Origin: a virus
Length of the DNA: 64,000 bases
IMG/VR virus record: IMGVR_UViG_3300042511_000879
Coordinates: 172,072-236,071 of that record
Direction: 5' to 3' (one strand)
Part shown: one piece after another, positions 51,867-60,914 of the stretch
Position numbering within the stretch: the stretch's first letter is position 1
Layout: every line of letters starts with the position of its first letter
The notes under the pieces: generated by a model
What the model was told of the DNA's origin: nothing
Seen by the model: only the letters and a program-made list of their open reading frames with translations
Databases searched by the model: none
Made by a program: the position numbers and the translations under genes

Positions 51867-52421
51867 TTATGCTAGAACTTCTTTCCAAGCATCACATCTC
51901 CATCCTACTTCTAATGTAGCAGCATCCTTAGAATCGTAATTTAATTCAGTAGTAAAACCTAAAGCTGAAGAAATTTGGCAATCTTCTAAAGTTACTGTTC
52001 TATAAATATCTCCAGCTCTGTTGAACTGTACGATAACAATAGTACCTACGTAATCTTTTTTAAGACCCATTGTACCAGTATTCGGATCGTATCTTAAGTT
52101 ATACCATTGTCTCATTGCTTTGTATAAATAAGCTTGATTTGCTTCATTTAAGTTTAATGAGAAGTTAATGGTTACATCAACTGCAGTTCCATCAGGCATA
52201 CCAGCGAACGATCTAGTAACCCATTTGTATTTTTGTTCTACTGCAGCAATGTCTTTATATAATTCTAATCCTGAGATTGAATTAACGTGCTGTAATAAAA
52301 GTGGAGCATCTGCAACACCAGCTGGTGGAAGTATTGTAACTTCAAACAGGTTAGGCTGGATTGGTTCAAAATTTCTACCTTTTCTAGACGTTTGGTCTTG
52401 ATTATAGTGTGGTAATCCCAT
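51867..52421 (-). CDS. Tail tube protein (gp19-like)
   Basis: A 184-residue tail tube protein, size close to T4 gp19 (163). Contains PNLFEVTILPPAGVADAPLL at the N-terminus, FAGMPDGTAVDVTINFSLNL, W-Y-N-L-R-Y-D-P-N-T-G, and FNRAGDIYRTVTLEDCQISS, the conserved hallmarks of T4-type tubes (AlkW-N-L-x-Y-D; D-C-x-I). It polymerises into the rigid inner tube. Gene lies directly downstream of the sheath gene, as in T4. Confidence 0.85.
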   Translation of the reverse strand: MGLPHYNQDQTSRKGRNFEPIQPNLFEVTILPPAGVADAPLLLQHVNSISGLELYKDIAAVEQKYKWVTRSFAGMPDGTAVDVTINFSLNLNEANQAYLYKAMRQWYNLRYDPNTGTMGLKKDYVGTIVIVQFNRAGDIYRTVTLEDCQISSALGFTTELNYDSKDAATLEVGWRCDAWKEVLA

Positions 52422-52441
52422 GTTAATTAATTTTTATTTTT

Positions 52442-52450
52442 TTATATATC
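52442..52450 (-). promoter_or_regulatory. Class B (late-type) promoter motif before the tail tube gene
   Basis: GATATATAA on the minus strand, 21 nt upstream of the ATG at 52421. Together with the downstream terminator it gives a monocistronic tail tube transcript. Confidence 0.6.
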
Positions 52451-52454
52451 ACGA

Positions 52455-54743
52455 TTATAGGTTACCTGATTGAATTTCTCCAGTATTTAAAACTGTTGTT
52501 CTATGAACTACAATTTCTAAACCTTTAACTGGTTCTACGTAAGTATCAATTATACCCATATTGTTATCGATAATCTCATTAGTGTTATTCGTAGAGTCCA
52601 TTACATTTTTAAACTCATAAATACCATTATCTTGTTTAACACCTTGTAAGAATGAATCTGCAAGGGTCTTGATTTCAAGTCTTGTTTGTGCAGTGTTAAA
52701 TTCAAATACGTAATCTTTAAGAATATTTGCCATACCATCTTCGATGTAAATAAGTACCTCTCTTACGTGAGCAGAAGAAAGTGCAGATTTAATAGATTGT
52801 TGCGCAGTTTTATTACCTAAGATAGTTAAACCTGTTCCTCTTTGGAATACAATTGGATTGTAACCAAATGGCTCTAAAATATCTCTATCACCTTTGTCAA
52901 AAGAATATTCAACTCCTTTAACGTTTGTACCAGATACAACTCCTCTTCTTGGACCAGCAACGATTGACCATGGAAGGGCGTTCGTGTATTTGTCGATGTA
53001 GTTGTTAGCAACATAAGCAGCTGGAGGAACAATAATGTCTTTTCCATTGTCGCTTACAATTAAACCAGGTCCGTAGTAGAATGCATAATTTGCACCTTCA
53101 TTTATACTTGGTAGAGCATATATTTTAGTAGGGTTTTTATCTTGATTACCACCATCTGCAATATAAGCAGTATCAAAAGCTCCATTTGCATCTGTGAAAG
53201 ATGGGTCTGTAGATTTTTTGAAATCTTCAATTGTTGGTGCATTTAAGATTGCGGCAGCATTTTGTCTATCTTTTGCTAATTGAGAAAGATTGCGTTTGTT
53301 GTTTAAACCATTCACATCAAAAGATGTAAAAGTATCTACAACATATCTAAAATCAATAATGTCTTTGTCGATTAGGGCATCATAGATTCCATTACCTCCA
53401 GAAAGAACAGATAAATAGTCGCTTATTTCTTTTCCAGTTATATTTGCTTTTTGTAATACAAATGTCTTATAAACTAGAGAAGCTGATTCATAAGATTTAA
53501 TAATTCTACTTTGGTAATCCGGTACTACATCAGTATAGACTGTAAAAATAGTATCTCCGCCAACTATTGCTTTTGCAATTCTATTAACTCTTGCAAGTCT
53601 AGTTCCAAGATTCTCAGAATCAACGTATTGTCCAACTGTAATTGGGAATGTTGTAGGCTCATCTCCAGTCGTATAAGTTACAGTGAAATTTGAACTACCT
53701 AATGTATTGTCAGTTCCTATAGTAGCGCCATCAGTTATAAAATCAAATATAGTTTCTCTATCACCTGCAGGAACATAGTGAGATAGTAATTCATAAGAAT
53801 TAGCACTATTATGAACATGTCCTACAAAATCAACTTGAGTTCCTTGTTCGTCCATAACTGCATCTTCATTAACTGCACAGAATAAACCAGTTCTTCTAGC
53901 TTCTGCGTTAATAGTTGATTCAATATATAAGTTTCTACCTTCAAGGTCTTTAAATCCTGGTAAGATAGAACCTGTGTATTGTGCAATTAAACTAACCTGT
54001 CTAAGGTTTGCAAATTGTGCAAGTTTTGTTTTATCTAAACCGTCTGCTGTAAAATAAGCAGAATAGATTGGGTCATTTATCATTGCAGCAGCATCGAATT
54101 CTCCTTTGAATACAAATACATCAACCATAAAATCTGACATTTTATCGAAATCATTTAAGTATTCTGGAACATTTCCAACACCATACCATTCTCTTGCAGT
54201 TAAGTCAAATTCTTTAACTTCTTGAGCCTGTCTTACGATGATTGTGATTGGTTCTTGTTTAATATTAACAAAGTTTAAGACGTGATCGTTATCAGGAACT
54301 ATAGTTGCTAATGTTTCAGCATCTGAAGGAACCATGAATTTATCATTATCAAAGAAATCTGCGTATCCTGAATTACCACTATCTGATGTAATGTTAACTG
54401 CTCCAGCACCTCCACAGGTTACTGGACTTTGGTAAGATGCAATATCTCCAGGAACAAATTGCTCAAGATTTAGTGCTAATATAGGACCTCTTGAAAGTGC
54501 TTCGATACAAGATCTGTGGAAAAACATTCCCTTTTTTTCTAAACTTTTATCAATGTTTCCAAACACATTTACAAGAGTTTCAACTGAATCAATCAAAACC
54601 GGTGTGTTGTAAGGACCTTTTTTAGAGTGACCTACCATTAATCTAAGAGTCTCGACATTTATATTTGCTGTCTGAGATTTATCAAACTCAAGTCTATAAA
54701 CTCCTGAGCTCTTAAAATTTAATAATTGCGGACTTAGTGCCAT
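52455..54743 (-). CDS. Tail sheath protein (gp18-like)
   Basis: A 762-residue contractile sheath protein (T4 gp18 is 659). The N-terminus reads SSGVYRLEFDKSQTANINVE-like, then LMVGHSKKGPYNTPVLIDSV, the classic sheath start; the C-terminal half contains NPIVFQRGTGLTILGNKTAQ and a helix-strand end (YVEPVKGLEIVVHRTTVLNT), where conserved sheath strands bind neighbours. The insertion of about 100 residues in the middle is likely a surface domain. The call is secure from these motifs and the gene order. Confidence 0.9.
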   Translation of the reverse strand: MALSPQLLNFKSSGVYRLEFDKSQTANINVETLRLMVGHSKKGPYNTPVLIDSVETLVNVFGNIDKSLEKKGMFFHRSCIEALSRGPILALNLEQFVPGDIASYQSPVTCGGAGAVNITSDSGNSGYADFFDNDKFMVPSDAETLATIVPDNDHVLNFVNIKQEPITIIVRQAQEVKEFDLTAREWYGVGNVPEYLNDFDKMSDFMVDVFVFKGEFDAAAMINDPIYSAYFTADGLDKTKLAQFANLRQVSLIAQYTGSILPGFKDLEGRNLYIESTINAEARRTGLFCAVNEDAVMDEQGTQVDFVGHVHNSANSYELLSHYVPAGDRETIFDFITDGATIGTDNTLGSSNFTVTYTTGDEPTTFPITVGQYVDSENLGTRLARVNRIAKAIVGGDTIFTVYTDVVPDYQSRIIKSYESASLVYKTFVLQKANITGKEISDYLSVLSGGNGIYDALIDKDIIDFRYVVDTFTSFDVNGLNNKRNLSQLAKDRQNAAAILNAPTIEDFKKSTDPSFTDANGAFDTAYIADGGNQDKNPTKIYALPSINEGANYAFYYGPGLIVSDNGKDIIVPPAAYVANNYIDKYTNALPWSIVAGPRRGVVSGTNVKGVEYSFDKGDRDILEPFGYNPIVFQRGTGLTILGNKTAQQSIKSALSSAHVREVLIYIEDGMANILKDYVFEFNTAQTRLEIKTLADSFLQGVKQDNGIYEFKNVMDSTNNTNEIIDNNMGIIDTYVEPVKGLEIVVHRTTVLNTGEIQSGNL

Positions 54744-54770
54744 AATTTTAAGTGTATTTTTTTTCTTTTA

Positions 54771-54779
54771 TTATATATC
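54771..54779 (-). promoter_or_regulatory. Class B (late-type) promoter motif before the tail sheath gene
   Basis: GATATATAA on the minus strand, with an A-rich leader (AAAAGAAAAAAAATACAC) to the ATG at 54743. Confidence 0.6.
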
Positions 54780-54795
54780 TAAATTAAAATGGATT

Positions 54796-56631
54796 TTATC
54801 CCAACAAATCGTATATGTCATACTGAAGGTCTCCACTTGTTTCATTATTTTTATATAATATTTTCTCCATGAGAGAGTGCTTTTCAGGCTCTATAATATC
54901 TAATAGTTCTTCAACATAATCGGCATAATCAACTGTTGTAAAAAATTCGGTTGCGGTAATGCATGTCATGATTGAATCATCATTTCCCATCTGGGCTCCA
55001 TAACTTCCGTTTTTAACAATTCCAAAAAGACTTGCCTCTTGAACTGTTTGAATGTCATTTATTTTAACACGATTAATTTCTATAAACTTTTTAAAGTTTT
55101 GGCAAAACACTGATTTATTATCAGATTTAAGTCGTATTCCAGGTTTTGGTGCTTTTGCATCATGCCTGTGTTTAAATCTTAGGACCAATTCATCTTCAAA
55201 TTCATTTCGACCTGGGAAAACCGTTGAAAGGTATTGCAATAAGATACTTCCATAAGTATTATATTCAATAATCAATTTAACGTTTTCAGCATTAAATACA
55301 TCAAGTGCTAATATGTATAAGATTTTTGCAAAATCTTCGATTGGATGCTCATTACTTCGGAATATTCCAACCTGATTAATCCGGAAAAAATCATACATCG
55401 CTCCTGGATTAATATAATTTTCTATGTCTTTATCCGGAAGTGGTTCAACTTCAAACATATTTATAACTGAATAGTCTCCTCCATTTCCTTCTGCAATATC
55501 AACTGTAAATAGATAATATTTTTCTTCGTTTCCGGCCTCTTCAATATCAAAACTTGGATTAAATGAAAGAAATCCTTGAGTATCAATATGGGCATTTTCA
55601 AACTCTTCAATATCATGCCAAACAAATTTCTTGGCATTTTTTCGGATATTTTTCATAGTGCCAGGACTTAATAATAAACTGGATGAACTTGTAAACTCAT
55701 TTCCGTATTGTCTATTAAAAGCATCTTCAGAACCTAAGTTTCCAAGTTCTCTTTTATACCAGGCATCGTCCCTATCAGGATGTTGCCACCAATCTATTCG
55801 GGTTGCTTTATATTCATTAAGTCCCTTTTCAGCATCGGCATAAATTTCATAGAACTTATTAAATCCATTTGGTGTAGAGGTAATATTAATCCTCGAAATC
55901 TTCGATGCAGAAAGCGTAGGGTAAACGTTTTCATAGAATGAGTTTACAATCGTTGGGTGAACGTGAGCAAACTCATCAAGATATAAATTGTGAATAGTAA
56001 AACCAATACCTGACTTAGCTGTAGTTGACTGACCAACAAGTCTACAACCATTATCAGCCCTTACGTTCATTACATCATATTTGATAATTCCCGGCTTCAT
56101 AAAGAATGGAAGGTTCTCAATTACAACTTTAGCCTTGTCAATAATCTCTTTTGTTGATTCAGATTTATTTGCAAGTAGTAGGGTTGTTTTGTCATAGTTA
56201 AATGTAAGGTACCATGCATTAAAAATACTGGCAGTTACAGTTTTACCCATCTGTCTGGATGCTAAGACAATATTAAATCTATTGTGTTGAAAGTCCCTTA
56301 AGAGGTCTTTTTGATATTCACGTAATTTTACCTGTTGAATACCATTATCGGTCATTACAACCGCATAGGTTTCTGCAAAGTAAACGATATCATTTGCGCA
56401 CTTTGCAATTTCTTTAAGTTCTGCATCAGTATATTCAAATACAATATTACCTCTTCGTAGGAATTGTTTTCCTTCGTAGAATGGCATGCTGACTTGGGGT
56501 CTATAACCTTTATCAAGCGCAACCATTAAATCATTAATGATTTTAGTTGACCATACTAGTTTCTGTGCATCCTGGTCTGATTCTCCTGAGGGAATCCATT
56601 TGTTGTCTCCAACATATCCTTCGTTTGCCAT
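54796..56631 (-). CDS. Terminase large subunit (gp17-like)
   Basis: A 611-residue packaging motor, the same size as T4 gp17 (610). ATPase: NIVLASRQMGKTVTASIFNA (Walker A), then NLYLDEFAHV (Walker B) and coupling I-T-S-T-P-N-G-F. C-terminal nuclease: YYLFTVDIAEGNGGDYSVIN with catalytic acids and LIIEYNTYGS. It pumps DNA into the prohead and cuts concatemers. Overlaps the small-terminase candidate by 2 nt spacing. Secure assignment. Confidence 0.95.
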   Translation of the reverse strand: MANEGYVGDNKWIPSGESDQDAQKLVWSTKIINDLMVALDKGYRPQVSMPFYEGKQFLRRGNIVFEYTDAELKEIAKCANDIVYFAETYAVVMTDNGIQQVKLREYQKDLLRDFQHNRFNIVLASRQMGKTVTASIFNAWYLTFNYDKTTLLLANKSESTKEIIDKAKVVIENLPFFMKPGIIKYDVMNVRADNGCRLVGQSTTAKSGIGFTIHNLYLDEFAHVHPTIVNSFYENVYPTLSASKISRINITSTPNGFNKFYEIYADAEKGLNEYKATRIDWWQHPDRDDAWYKRELGNLGSEDAFNRQYGNEFTSSSSLLLSPGTMKNIRKNAKKFVWHDIEEFENAHIDTQGFLSFNPSFDIEEAGNEEKYYLFTVDIAEGNGGDYSVINMFEVEPLPDKDIENYINPGAMYDFFRINQVGIFRSNEHPIEDFAKILYILALDVFNAENVKLIIEYNTYGSILLQYLSTVFPGRNEFEDELVLRFKHRHDAKAPKPGIRLKSDNKSVFCQNFKKFIEINRVKINDIQTVQEASLFGIVKNGSYGAQMGNDDSIMTCITATEFFTTVDYADYVEELLDIIEPEKHSLMEKILYKNNETSGDLQYDIYDLLG

Positions 56632-56632
56632 A

Positions 56633-57277
56633 TTATTCTGTTATTTCAACATCTTGAATGTCAGCTTCGGAAGAATCGATTCCTTCGCGGATCATTCTCA
56701 TTAGGTCTTTAGTACCTCTTTGAACATTTCCAGAACCTGCGTCTCCGCCTGAAACTTCTATTTCTCTGATGTTATCTCGTTTTCTGTATATCTCAATATC
56801 TCGTGCAATTCTTTTGGCGCTCTCTTCAGTTGCCATTAAATACATTGTTTGAGATTTGATTATATCGAGCATTGATTTTTGTAGGGTTGCAAGTACTTCA
56901 AACATTCTAGGAGCAACTTCGCCATCTTCAATTGCATTAAGCAAGGTTGTAAGAGCCCGCTCTCCGGCTTGAAGTTGATAAACTAATGAACTCATTGTCA
57001 TTTCGTCCATCTTCTTTTTAGCTTGAATATACTCATCTCGCTCTATAATATCCTCATCCAAATAGAACTTCATTAAGGCAGTAATAGTTTTCTTAGCCTT
57101 TCGGGTAGAGCTCTCTTTAAGTTCGGCAAAAGTTACATGATTTTGTGCTCTTCTTGCCGGAAGTGCTACATCAGTTTCTATTACTTCAGATATTTCTCCG
57201 CTTCCTGCCCCGATTAATTCGTCAAGGTCTTTTCGGATATCCTCTGCCTGGTCTTTTATACTTTTATTTTCTGACAT
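56633..57277 (-). CDS. Terminase small subunit candidate (gp16-like)
   Basis: A 214-residue helical, acidic protein immediately upstream of the large terminase (1-nt gap): RRAQNHVTFAELKESSTRKA, then MKFYLDEDIIERDEYIQAKK and LLNAIEDGEVAPRMFEVLAT. The central helices and position match small terminases that recognise packaging sites; the sequence itself is not diagnostic. Preceded by a late-type promoter motif. Confidence 0.6.
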   Translation of the reverse strand: MSENKSIKDQAEDIRKDLDELIGAGSGEISEVIETDVALPARRAQNHVTFAELKESSTRKAKKTITALMKFYLDEDIIERDEYIQAKKKMDEMTMSSLVYQLQAGERALTTLLNAIEDGEVAPRMFEVLATLQKSMLDIIKSQTMYLMATEESAKRIARDIEIYRKRDNIREIEVSGGDAGSGNVQRGTKDLMRMIREGIDSSEADIQDVEITE

Positions 57278-57296
57278 ATAAATTTGTTTTATTAAA

Positions 57297-57306
57297 TTAT
57301 ATATCG
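57297..57306 (-). promoter_or_regulatory. Class B (late-type) promoter motif before the terminase genes
   Basis: CGATATATAA on the minus strand, about 20 nt upstream of the ATG at 57277. Confidence 0.55.
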
Positions 57307-57309
57307 AAA

Positions 57310-59244
57310 TTAACGAGCATTGGCATATTTTTGGAATCCTATGCTTGGAATTGCATTATCAACAATAATTGCGTGCTGATTATCTCTTACAACGTATTGA
57401 TTTAAAATATTTGAATGCTGTTCAAATTCAACAGGAGTATCGAATACTCTAATATTGGTCATTATCATATTATTAGCTTGTAATTCAAATTTTGCTTGAG
57501 AAGTCCAAATCTGTTCTTCAAGTTGCGGTACTATTTGGGTAAATTCATTAGTTAAATTATTTCCAGCGCTTTGAGGAAGCATCATATTGTTTGACGTATC
57601 AAGACTATATATTGATGCAGACATTTGAAGAAATTCATTATTGATATTAACAACATAACCATACCATTTTGCAGGGTTAAAAGCTATTCCATGTGTAAAG
57701 TATTGTACTCCTTGTGGTGTTGTAACAATTAACTCGGTATTACTTATTGTTATTGAAAACTTGTCGGCAGTATCTCCAATTAATCTATAATCTAAAACTG
57801 AATTAGATGCAAATCGAGGGGCAAACCATGAAGAGAATGCAATTCCATGTCCTGATTTAACTTCAGATTGAGCTTCGTAAACAACAGCAGAATCTCCTAG
57901 TGTCATATTTAAAAAATTGTAATGATTTTTGCTGACAATAGTCCATCTATTTTTTAAGTCATAATCAACTATTCCAAGTTTTGTATCAACAAAGGTTCGG
58001 ATTCCATCGTTATATTTATTAATAACTGTTTGGAATATTTCCGGCTTAAGATTCTTTTTATATTCGTCTTGAATTCTTTCTCCAAATATTTCTTCAATTC
58101 CAGTTATTAATACGTCAGTATCGTCGTCAAATTGTCCTTTGATAACATCTCCGCGGTCTTGGTATTTAACAAGTTTAACTTTCCAATATGAATGGCTTCT
58201 ATTAAATTCATCTGCTAAAGAAACAGAGTTTATTTCGTACATTCTATTAATAATTGGAATAAACATATAGTCCTTGTTTCTTGGATATTTTCCTGCCCCA
58301 AAATGAGTTTCAAACTCTTCAGCAGTTATATGAATTTCAAAGTCCTCTAATTCAATTCCAAATATATCATAAGTGCTAGCTTCTGTAGGGAATTCATTAT
58401 CTGGAACCATTATCTTTATTGTTTGCTTGTCAGTTACATTATGTAATGAATATTCCATCAAAATAACATCAGATGTTCTTGCGTCAGGTTCAGTTTTAAA
58501 GTAGGTAACCTCATGTCCAAAAATTCCATTAACAATGTTAACAAGTTGCTTATACATTTTAACTGATTTGGTAAGAGCGTATGGATTAAATTGGTTTGAT
58601 GCATTACATGTAACTTGAATATTTGCGCAACCATTCATTGCAAAAGGATCGGTACAATCAGTACAGAAATTTGGACATGATACTATTATACCATCCCCGG
58701 TTATAATTGAAATTGTAATTGAAAGAAATGTTAACGTATTTCCAGTTGCAAGTCCAGCAACCTCTGCCTTAATATCAAAATAAAGAGGCTTGGTAGGGTC
58801 AAAAGTAATTCCTTGAATATCTCCAGAGCCTGTTCCATGATTTAATGGAGCAAATTCAGAGAAAATTGTTCCAGATTTGGACCATCTAAATTCATATTCA
58901 AAAAAGTTTACAAGGTCTGGTGTTGTATAATATTTAGCATTTGTAAAATTGTATTGTAAGGGTTCAGTAACAGTCAATTCAGTATCACTAATAACAACGT
59001 CGATTTCGTATGTTATATTACCAATAATTATAGAATCTCCAGAAGCAAATGACGTAGTGAATTGAGTTTCATATCCAAAAACATTCAATGATGTACTTGA
59101 ACCAGTAACATTACCAGTCATGTGAGGTTTTTTAAGACCTACAACAATATCCCAGTTGTCAACTTGGGTTGTATTAAGATATGGTTGTTGGATAGATGCG
59201 ACAAAGAAATCTCCGTATTCATTTGCTGTATAATTGGTTACCAT
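57310..59244 (-). CDS. Virion structural protein candidate, 644 aa
   Basis: A 644-residue beta-rich protein starting VTNYTANEYGDFFVASIQQP. It has a cysteine cluster CPNFCTDCTDPFAMNGCANI, a central YMFIPIINRMYEINSV segment seen in neck or tail-completion-like proteins, and a C-terminal domain FSSWFAPRFASNSVLDYRLI resembling carbohydrate-binding or concanavalin-like folds. Positioned between the small-terminase candidate and a membrane protein gene; probably a neck, collar or tail structural protein. Not assigned to a T4 gene. Confidence 0.5.
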   Translation of the reverse strand: MVTNYTANEYGDFFVASIQQPYLNTTQVDNWDIVVGLKKPHMTGNVTGSSTSLNVFGYETQFTTSFASGDSIIIGNITYEIDVVISDTELTVTEPLQYNFTNAKYYTTPDLVNFFEYEFRWSKSGTIFSEFAPLNHGTGSGDIQGITFDPTKPLYFDIKAEVAGLATGNTLTFLSITISIITGDGIIVSCPNFCTDCTDPFAMNGCANIQVTCNASNQFNPYALTKSVKMYKQLVNIVNGIFGHEVTYFKTEPDARTSDVILMEYSLHNVTDKQTIKIMVPDNEFPTEASTYDIFGIELEDFEIHITAEEFETHFGAGKYPRNKDYMFIPIINRMYEINSVSLADEFNRSHSYWKVKLVKYQDRGDVIKGQFDDDTDVLITGIEEIFGERIQDEYKKNLKPEIFQTVINKYNDGIRTFVDTKLGIVDYDLKNRWTIVSKNHYNFLNMTLGDSAVVYEAQSEVKSGHGIAFSSWFAPRFASNSVLDYRLIGDTADKFSITISNTELIVTTPQGVQYFTHGIAFNPAKWYGYVVNINNEFLQMSASIYSLDTSNNMMLPQSAGNNLTNEFTQIVPQLEEQIWTSQAKFELQANNMIMTNIRVFDTPVEFEQHSNILNQYVVRDNQHAIIVDNAIPSIGFQKYANAR

Positions 59245-59246
59245 TA

Positions 59247-59651
59247 TTAGTCTTTATTTTTATTTACCTCGTCTTGTGGAGCATAAACCTCTCCAGCTAG
59301 CCAAGATGCTACAAATCCAGTTAATGATACAAAATATAGTGCAAGTTCATTTAAGTTTGCTTTAAACCAAATGGCTCCGCAACCTGCGATAGCCCAAAGA
59401 ATAACAATAACATATATCATTACCTCTTTTCGAGAGTTTGGTCCCGGCTTAAGAATTGCTGATTTTGAGCTTGGTTTCTTGGATTCAGCCCATATATAAG
59501 TTGCAGCGTATGCTGTTAGGGATCCAAAATATACTGAAAGGTCTGTGAAGCTTGCCTCTTTAAAGGCTCCAAAAAGTCCCATACCTACCCAAAGAGTTAC
59601 TATAATATAGATTAATGCTTCTCTTTTACCGAAATTACTAAAGAAATTCAT
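59247..59651 (-). CDS. Membrane protein made of a duplicated two-helix unit
   Basis: A 134-residue protein composed of two similar halves: REALIYIIVTLWVGMGLFGA ... LSVYFGSLTAYAATYIWAES and KEVMIYVIVILWAIAGCGAI ... LALYFVSLTGFVASWLAGEV. Each half has two membrane helices; the repeated L-x-x-Y-F-x-S-L-T-x-x-x-A motif shows internal duplication. Possible holin or membrane virion protein; a late-type promoter motif lies upstream. Confidence 0.6.
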   Translation of the reverse strand: MNFFSNFGKREALIYIIVTLWVGMGLFGAFKEASFTDLSVYFGSLTAYAATYIWAESKKPSSKSAILKPGPNSRKEVMIYVIVILWAIAGCGAIWFKANLNELALYFVSLTGFVASWLAGEVYAPQDEVNKNKD

Positions 59652-59666
59652 ATTAAATGTTTTTCT

Positions 59667-59677
59667 TTTATATATTC
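59667..59677 (-). promoter_or_regulatory. Class B (late-type) promoter motif before the duplicated membrane protein
   Basis: TGAATATATAA on the minus strand, about 20 nt upstream of the ATG at 59651; one base differs from the consensus. Confidence 0.5.
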
Positions 59678-59685
59678 ACGAAATA

Positions 59686-60330
59686 TTAGTAGTCGGTAAT
59701 TAATAGGATTAATGGGTCCTCTTTTTCAATTTTTGACTCAAGTATATCTAAAATGTCGGTAACTATTCCAGCATCGGAATCTTCAGGGTCTTTTTCATCA
59801 AGATAGAAAAGTATACTATCATAGAGTTCTTTTGCATTAAGTCTAGCAAATGGAATTCCCTCTTCGAATACTTCAATTTCTTCTAGAATCTTATTAACTA
59901 ATGGAAGTTCTGTGTCTTCATATAAATCATAAAGTCTCAGAGTTGCAGTTAGTAGTTTAAAACTGAATTGAATCATTTTTATACCATCAGTTTCAATTAT
60001 TCGGGAGTACTTTTTATCCTTATTGAGGGTTAATTTGATATATTGTAAATTTTCCATTTCTATTAATATTTGGAAAAGAAAAAAGACTGTGTTGATTTCT
60101 TTATGCATAAAATCGGAACCAACCGATTTAATTTTATTGATAGAATTTTGATAATATGTATCTAATATGTATTTTAATTGAGATGACGATACCATTATAG
60201 AGTCATTTCCAAGTTCGATAAAATCAATATCGTTTTGGATTTGTGCCCATAATTTATTGTCAATGTAATTATATTTGTACAGCGTAACGTCGATCGCAGT
60301 TGGGATCGAACTAAATTCAAATTGTTGCAT
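59686..60330 (-). CDS. Hypothetical protein, 214 aa
   Basis: A 214-residue helical protein (LKYILDTYYQNSINKIKSVG, MIQFSFKLLTATLRLYDLYE). Acidic C-terminus. Between replication-type and virion genes. No family recognised. Confidence 0.5.
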   Translation of the reverse strand: MQQFEFSSIPTAIDVTLYKYNYIDNKLWAQIQNDIDFIELGNDSIMVSSSQLKYILDTYYQNSINKIKSVGSDFMHKEINTVFFLFQILIEMENLQYIKLTLNKDKKYSRIIETDGIKMIQFSFKLLTATLRLYDLYEDTELPLVNKILEEIEVFEEGIPFARLNAKELYDSILFYLDEKDPEDSDAGIVTDILDILESKIEKEDPLILLITDY

Positions 60331-60339
60331 AGTCGGATA

Positions 60340-60768
60340 TTAATATACCTGCATCGAATTCTCTATTCTCTGTAAAGAGGTATAAAGTTCTTCTTTAGCA
60401 AATTTTTCAAGTTCTTTAAATTCTCTTTTGCCAATTTCATTTCTTTGCATAAAGAATGAGATGGCTTCTTCTGAGGGTATATATTTGCTTTTTGAAGTCA
60501 CTTCTTTTTCTGACTTTTTGGTCTTAGTATAAATCCAACCCGGTACACTTTTAAATCGGGCTGCAACAAGAGACCAACTATCAATTACTGCAAGTGGATT
60601 AATCCCATTTTTATTAAATAATTGGGCATTTGCTGGGTATTGAATCGAAAAGAAGCGATTAATCATGAAATGATGTCGCTTCTTATTATGGTTACTTATT
60701 TTTTTATATTCAGCAGGTTTGGTGAATATTATTTTTATAAAATCAAACAGTTTTGTTTCGTCTAACAT
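60340..60768 (-). CDS. Clamp-loader small subunit candidate (gp62-like)
   Basis: A 142-residue basic protein: F-D-F-I-K-I-I-F-T-K-P-A near the start, then KKRHHFMINRFFSIQYPANA, resembling gp62 of T4-like phages (F-I-V-N-R-x-x-S...), and a W-x-x-x-K-K-K region. T4 gp62 pairs with gp44 to load the sliding clamp. The gp44 homologue lies 2.5 kb upstream. Tentative: the family is highly divergent. Confidence 0.5.
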   Translation of the reverse strand: MLDETKLFDFIKIIFTKPAEYKKISNHNKKRHHFMINRFFSIQYPANAQLFNKNGINPLAVIDSWSLVAARFKSVPGWIYTKTKKSEKEVTSKSKYIPSEEAISFFMQRNEIGKREFKELEKFAKEELYTSLQRIENSMQVY

Positions 60769-60913
60769 TTTTTATTGCTTTTTTAAAAAGTTCAATTCGT
60801 GTACTAGTTATATCGGTTTTTTGTAATTTGTTTACCTCAGCAATAACCTTGTCAAAGTCGCCGTCTTTGTGCGCTTCAATTAGTAATTCTGTTAAAATAT
60901 CCTCGCTAGTCAT
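60743..60913 (-). CDS. Hypothetical small protein, 56 aa
   Basis: M-T-S-E-D-I-L-T-E-L-L-I-E-A-H-K-D-G ... R-R-N-K-T-V. Helical acidic N-terminus, basic C-terminus. Its 3' end overlaps the gp62-like gene by 26 nt; its start is 1 nt from the RNase H stop. Expression coupling likely. Function unknown. Confidence 0.5.
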   Translation of the reverse strand: MTSEDILTELLIEAHKDGDFDKVIAEVNKLQKTDITSTRIELFKKAIKNVRRNKTV

Positions 60914-60914
60914 T

